15,949 bases of DNA. It comes from Armatimonadota bacterium (GTDB taxonomy: Bacteria; Armatimonadota; UBA5829). The stretch covers positions 1-15,949 of the forward strand of contig JAMCYN010000037.1 of NCBI GenBank assembly GCA_023474015.1. Direction: 5' to 3'. Shown one piece after another: positions 12,309 to 15,949 of this stretch. The notes beneath the pieces were generated by a model, which saw nothing but the letters and a program-made list of their open reading frames with translations, was not told the DNA's origin and searched no databases. The position numbers and the translations under genes are program-made. Numbering within the stretch: the stretch's first letter is position 1; every line of letters begins with the position of its first letter.

Positions 12309-14420
12309 TTGGAGTTTTGGCGCTATTATCGAATAATTCGCAGGAGACGCTGGCTGATCATCCTGGGTATGGTGATCTGCGTCGGCGCTGTTCAATACAA
12401 TAACATGCGCTCGGTCCAGCAGTATACGGGCCGAACGACGCTCATGGAGTCAAAAGGGATGTCTCGCGAGGGCACCCCGTTGTACCCGGAGCAGTTTATG
12501 CAGTTGGACATTCAGCTTCGGATTTCCAACCTCAGCAATATCGCGGTCAGCCAGAAGGTTATGGGTAATGCCGCCGAAACCCTCAGTGACCTGAATCTTT
12601 CATTTAGTCCACAGGAGATTCTGGGGCATACGAGCGTCCAACCCGTCAAGGATTCCAATATCCTGGCTGTCGAGGTTACGCTGCCTAATCCGGACGAGGC
12701 AAAAATCGCCGCTGACGTGATCGCGGCGGAGTTCAGGAAAGCATACAGTGAACTCAACAACTCCGAGGTCAGGCAGAGCCGTGAGTTCATAGAAGCTCAG
12801 TTGCTGACTACGCGGCTGGCGATGGTTAAGGCGCAGAATGCTCTAAGACAGTTCCAGGAACAAAATGAAGTAGTCGATCTTACACAGCAGAACGTGGCTG
12901 CCGTGCAGAGAATGACCCAAGCAAAGAGCAATCTGAACCAGTGGGAAGCCACATACCAGGCAGCTCATGCGCGCGTCGCGAAGCAAGAGAGCGAGCTCAA
13001 GAAACTGCAACCTATGGAGGTGGCGGTACTATCGACTGCTATTAACCCGGAATGGCAGCAACTCCGGGCGCAGTTGATCTCGTTTGAGACCCAAAAGGCA
13101 GGAATGCTGGGCGGTAAGCCCGGCGAGACTCGCCGAGGGCCGAACCACCCCGATGTTCAGAACGTGCAGCGGCAGATTGATGATCTAAGAGAACAGCTTC
13201 GCGAGATGGCTCAGAAGCAATATATTCTGTCCGGGAAAACCGAGCAGAAGAACCCGGTGTACGTGAATGCCGTTGACCGATATATAAGTGCCAAAGTAGA
13301 CGAAGTGGGCGCTGACGCCCAGCTGCAGGCCGTCTCAAGCGTAATTGATGATGTACGCTCGGAGATGGCGGGGCTTCCAGCGAAGCAGGCGAAGTATACA
13401 GAATTGGCAACGGATGTTCAGGCGGCTAATCAGACATATGGCCTTATGAGGACCAAACTCGACGAGGCGAAGATCAAAGAGCAGCAGGCAAAGAATGAGG
13501 TTTCGCTCAAGACCATCGACCCGGCATATGTATTTCCGGTCAACCAGAAAGGGCTTCTCAAGCTTATTCTCGCTCTGTTACTCAGCCCCATACTCGGCAT
13601 AGGCGCGGCGTTCTTGCTTCACTACACGGACAATACGGTAAAGTCCGCACCAGAGGCCGAGAAGCTCCTGGGGCTGCCGGTTCTCAGCGCGGTGCCGGGA
13701 ACAAGGGCCCACTCTCTGCCCAGGCAACATTGTTCGGAGGTTGTGGACGTAGCGTACCAGATGTTGACTTCCAGTTTGTGGGTCGCGTCTCAGAATCAGG
13801 ATGTGAACTCGGTAGTGATGATAAGCGCCGAGCCGGATGTGGGGCGCAGCGTCACGGCTTCCAACTTGGCCGTTGCGCTCGCCAAGGAGGGCGCGCGAGT
13901 GGTGCTCGTGGATGCCGATTTGCGTCAGCCGACGCAGCACTTGATCTTTGGAGTCGAGAACAAAGTCGGCCTCACAAATGTGCTCACCGGCGGCGCGAGC
14001 CTTGAGGACGCCCTGGTTCCCACAAAGATCCAGGGGCTTCTGCTGGTTCCGACAGGACCGGTGCCCGACAATCCCGTGAAGCTGCTTCGGTCCGCCGAGA
14101 TGAAAGACCTAGACAATCAGGTGAAAGCGGCCGCCGACTTCGTTGTCTACGACACCCCAGCGGGAGTCACTTTCCCTGATCCGGTGCTGGTTGCGGCGCA
14201 GGTCGGGAGCGCGATCGTTGTCCATTCGGCGGGTCGCGTGCCGAGAGGAAGTGAGGCTGAACTGCGCGCAAAGCTTGAGTCCGTGGGCGTCAGGCTGCTT
14301 GGTGTAGTGCTCAACAAAGTAAGACGTGAAGACAGCAGTGGCTATTTCCATTATCGCCGCTCCTACCAGGGCATCGGTACTCCACGGTTGCCCGGCGCGA
14401 AAGGCGTGATTCGCAGCTAG
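12309..14420 (+). CDS. Wzz/BY-kinase-like chain-length protein with altered Walker A
   Basis: This 703-residue inner-membrane protein fuses a Wzz domain to a cytoplasmic BY-kinase-like domain. The first transmembrane helix is at about 15-30, a long periplasmic coiled coil (about 150-400) follows, and the second helix is at 415-437. Walker A' (VLVDADLRQP, Asp535 and Asp537) and Walker B (FVVYDTP, Asp615) are intact. The Walker A motif reads SAEPDVGRSVTAS: the lysine of the P-loop is replaced by Arg513, and the usual Gly of PGxGK is Val. Tyrosines 679, 682 and 686 form a short C-terminal cluster, as in autophosphorylating kinases. Such proteins set polysaccharide chain length with Wza-like partners. 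The TTG start has GGGAGG 8 bases upstream. Confidence 0.9.
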   Translation: MEFWRYYRIIRRRRWLIILGMVICVGAVQYNNMRSVQQYTGRTTLMESKGMSREGTPLYPEQFMQLDIQLRISNLSNIAVSQKVMGNAAETLSDLNLSFSPQEILGHTSVQPVKDSNILAVEVTLPNPDEAKIAADVIAAEFRKAYSELNNSEVRQSREFIEAQLLTTRLAMVKAQNALRQFQEQNEVVDLTQQNVAAVQRMTQAKSNLNQWEATYQAAHARVAKQESELKKLQPMEVAVLSTAINPEWQQLRAQLISFETQKAGMLGGKPGETRRGPNHPDVQNVQRQIDDLREQLREMAQKQYILSGKTEQKNPVYVNAVDRYISAKVDEVGADAQLQAVSSVIDDVRSEMAGLPAKQAKYTELATDVQAANQTYGLMRTKLDEAKIKEQQAKNEVSLKTIDPAYVFPVNQKGLLKLILALLLSPILGIGAAFLLHYTDNTVKSAPEAEKLLGLPVLSAVPGTRAHSLPRQHCSEVVDVAYQMLTSSLWVASQNQDVNSVVMISAEPDVGRSVTASNLAVALAKEGARVVLVDADLRQPTQHLIFGVENKVGLTNVLTGGASLEDALVPTKIQGLLLVPTGPVPDNPVKLLRSAEMKDLDNQVKAAADFVVYDTPAGVTFPDPVLVAAQVGSAIVVHSAGRVPRGSEAELRAKLESVGVRLLGVVLNKVRREDSSGYFHYRRSYQGIGTPRLPGAKGVIRS

Positions 14421-14421
14421 A

Positions 14422-14453
14422 CCAGAAAATATGGTTTCTGGCCTGGCGTTTTT
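14422..14453 (+). terminator. Possible attenuator between kinase-like gene and exosortase
   Basis: CCAGAAA (14422-14428) pairs with TTTCTGG (14435-14441) around a 6-base loop, and TTTTT occurs at 14449-14453. The stem has only 7 pairs and the U-run lies 7 bases away, so termination would be partial at best. It could reduce exosortase expression relative to the two upstream genes. Confidence 0.4.
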
Positions 14454-14490
14454 AATGCGTCGTGGCCAACAGTATTGGAGGAACCGCCGT

Positions 14491-15949
14491 ATGGGCAGGT
14501 CGCCCGAGAACAGTAACATAACCGACAACCAGGCAGCGAAGAACTTCATCTTGTCGTACTGGCCTCTTGTTCTGGTCTGTGCTCTTTTCGCTTCAGTCCA
14601 ATGGCCGGTTTTCAAGAGCTGGTGGGTGATATGGAACGAAACTGACAGCTACTACTCGCACGGTCCCATAGTACCGTTCATCAGCGGGTTTATGATTTGG
14701 TGTAACAGGCGGACTCTCGCCAGGACAAAGATCCAGCCGTCGTGGTGGGGTTTACTGATTTTGATCGCGTCTGTGCCCTTGCAATTCATTACAACGCTGA
14801 TCAATACTGATACTCTGCACACCCTGACATTCTTTTGCATAGTCTTTGGGACGTTGTTGCTGCTGTTCGGTTGGCGCGTGACAAAGGTATTATTCGTTCC
14901 TGTCGCGTTCCTTGTCACTATGATTCCGATTGCATCATGGGCGTTGGATGCCGCTACTGCCCGTGCTCAGCTTGTGTCGGCGGGCGTTGCCGAAAAGTTC
15001 CTGTACTGGTCGGGCTATGAGATCGTGAGGTACGGCAACACGATAGTTTCCAGCGATCTGCCGCAGCCTCTCATGGTGGGAACGCCGTGCAGCGGCCTTC
15101 GTTTGCTTATTTCCTTGATCACTTTCAGTTGGTTCTTCGTATACGTTGTTGAAGGTGCGCGGTGGAAGAAATGGTTCCTCATGCTGCTGTCTCTGCCGCT
15201 GGCGGTTTTCATCAACTCGCTGAGAATTACAATGATCGGCTACGCCGGCTTTTGGACCGGGTCGGCCGAAGCGATGCATACGTTTCACGACTACAGCGGA
15301 TACATCGGGCTGATCATCTGCTTCGTTATTCTTTTCGGCATCGCCAAACTGATCAGGGTTGGTGACTTCCGGTTCCAAAGCGGGTCTGGTTCGGAGGATG
15401 ATGAACGCGTGGGATCCGAGTGGCGAGTTCCCAAGGTGGCGATCATCGCGACCGTGCTGAGTCTGGTAGGCCTCGCGATCATCAGCAATGCAATCGAGCC
15501 GTTGTATGATCTACCGAAAGGGAAGCTTGATAGGCAAAACTTCCCCGCGAGCTTTGGCACGTGGAGCAGCACCGATCTTGAGATCGATAAGACCACCAAG
15601 CGGATTCTGAACAAGGGTGACCTGCTGAGTCGCATCTACACGGACGCCACGACCGGGAGGCAGGTGCAGGTGTTTCTGTGTGCGGCTGTGGACACGTTTA
15701 CGTTTCACGACCCGCACCTGTGTATGCCGGGAGGCGGGAGTCCAATAACCAAGGACAGGCCGGTCAATCTGACATTCACTCGCCCCAAGCCCATCTCCGT
15801 AAGGGCGACCATACTGCAGGCAAAGAACGACTATGCGACGACTCTTGTACTTTACTGGTATATGCAGGGGCAGATATCCTATCCTAGGACGGAAAACCTC
15901 AGGGCCCTCAGACGCGCGGATATGATGGAAGACATACGGGCGGTAGTTG
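14491..15949 (+). CDS. Exosortase with C-terminal EpsI-type domain (3' end beyond window)
   Basis: The frame starts at ATG 14491 (GGAGG at 14477-14481) and stays open for 486 codons to the window end, so the C-terminus is missing. Residues 20-290 form about eight transmembrane helices with the exosortase triad: Cys200 in GTPCSGLR, Arg245 in NSLRI and His266 in FHDYSG. Exosortases are membrane cysteine transpeptidases that cut PEP-CTERM tails. After a linker (290-315) and another helix (about 315-333), residues 350-486 match the EpsI-type (DUF3485) domain, with FPASFGTW, then FHDPHLCMPGGG (His406, His409, Cys411). Some exosortase families are fused to EpsI this way. A PEP-CTERM substrate is encoded 3.6 kb away and export genes lie just upstream, so it belongs to this locus. 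Confidence 0.93.
   Translation, partial: MGRSPENSNITDNQAAKNFILSYWPLVLVCALFASVQWPVFKSWWVIWNETDSYYSHGPIVPFISGFMIWCNRRTLARTKIQPSWWGLLILIASVPLQFITTLINTDTLHTLTFFCIVFGTLLLLFGWRVTKVLFVPVAFLVTMIPIASWALDAATARAQLVSAGVAEKFLYWSGYEIVRYGNTIVSSDLPQPLMVGTPCSGLRLLISLITFSWFFVYVVEGARWKKWFLMLLSLPLAVFINSLRITMIGYAGFWTGSAEAMHTFHDYSGYIGLIICFVILFGIAKLIRVGDFRFQSGSGSEDDERVGSEWRVPKVAIIATVLSLVGLAIISNAIEPLYDLPKGKLDRQNFPASFGTWSSTDLEIDKTTKRILNKGDLLSRIYTDATTGRQVQVFLCAAVDTFTFHDPHLCMPGGGSPITKDRPVNLTFTRPKPISVRATILQAKNDYATTLVLYWYMQGQISYPRTENLRALRRADMMEDIRAVV

Noticed and set aside
1..15949. CRISPR arrays, tRNA or rRNA genes
   Set aside because: No regularly spaced direct repeats with unique spacers, and no cloverleaf or rRNA-like segments were seen.

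Overview
The window looks like a chromosomal segment of a moderately GC-rich, diderm (Gram-negative-type) bacterium. It encodes an exosortase, a PEP-CTERM protein and a Wza/Wzc-type polysaccharide export pair, which together imply an outer membrane. Genes have strong GGAGG-type ribosome binding sites, with TTG and GTG starts used in places. Intergenic DNA is rich in short period-8 to period-14 repeats and palindromic elements. I cannot fix the phylum; an Armatimonadota- or Planctomycetota-like lineage fits the gene mix but is only an impression.

Left part (1-4870): the window opens inside the last bases of a group II intron, with domains V and VI and the branch-point A visible. Then come a small lipoprotein, a CPBP intramembrane protease, a tiny six-cysteine protein, a YjbQ-family protein, an anchored hypothetical on the minus strand, an MIP channel and a 2-Cys peroxiredoxin.

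Middle part (4730-9390): a phosphodiester glycosidase-like protein on the minus strand, whose tail runs antisense into the peroxiredoxin gene; a REPIN-like palindromic element; an AI-2E/PerM-family permease; a small unknown protein; a metal-dependent amidohydrolase with a probably leaderless mRNA; and an SH3-like hypothetical.

Right part (9391-15949): a nested inverted-repeat element, then a surface-protein and exopolysaccharide locus. A PEP-CTERM protein is transcribed leftwards. Divergently, an export protein, a Wzz/BY-kinase-like protein with an altered Walker A motif, and an exosortase with a fused EpsI-type domain are transcribed rightwards. The exosortase runs off the window end. The likely logic is that the exosortase processes PEP-CTERM proteins while the Wza/Wzc-like pair builds the matrix in which they act. 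The operon probably continues beyond the window.
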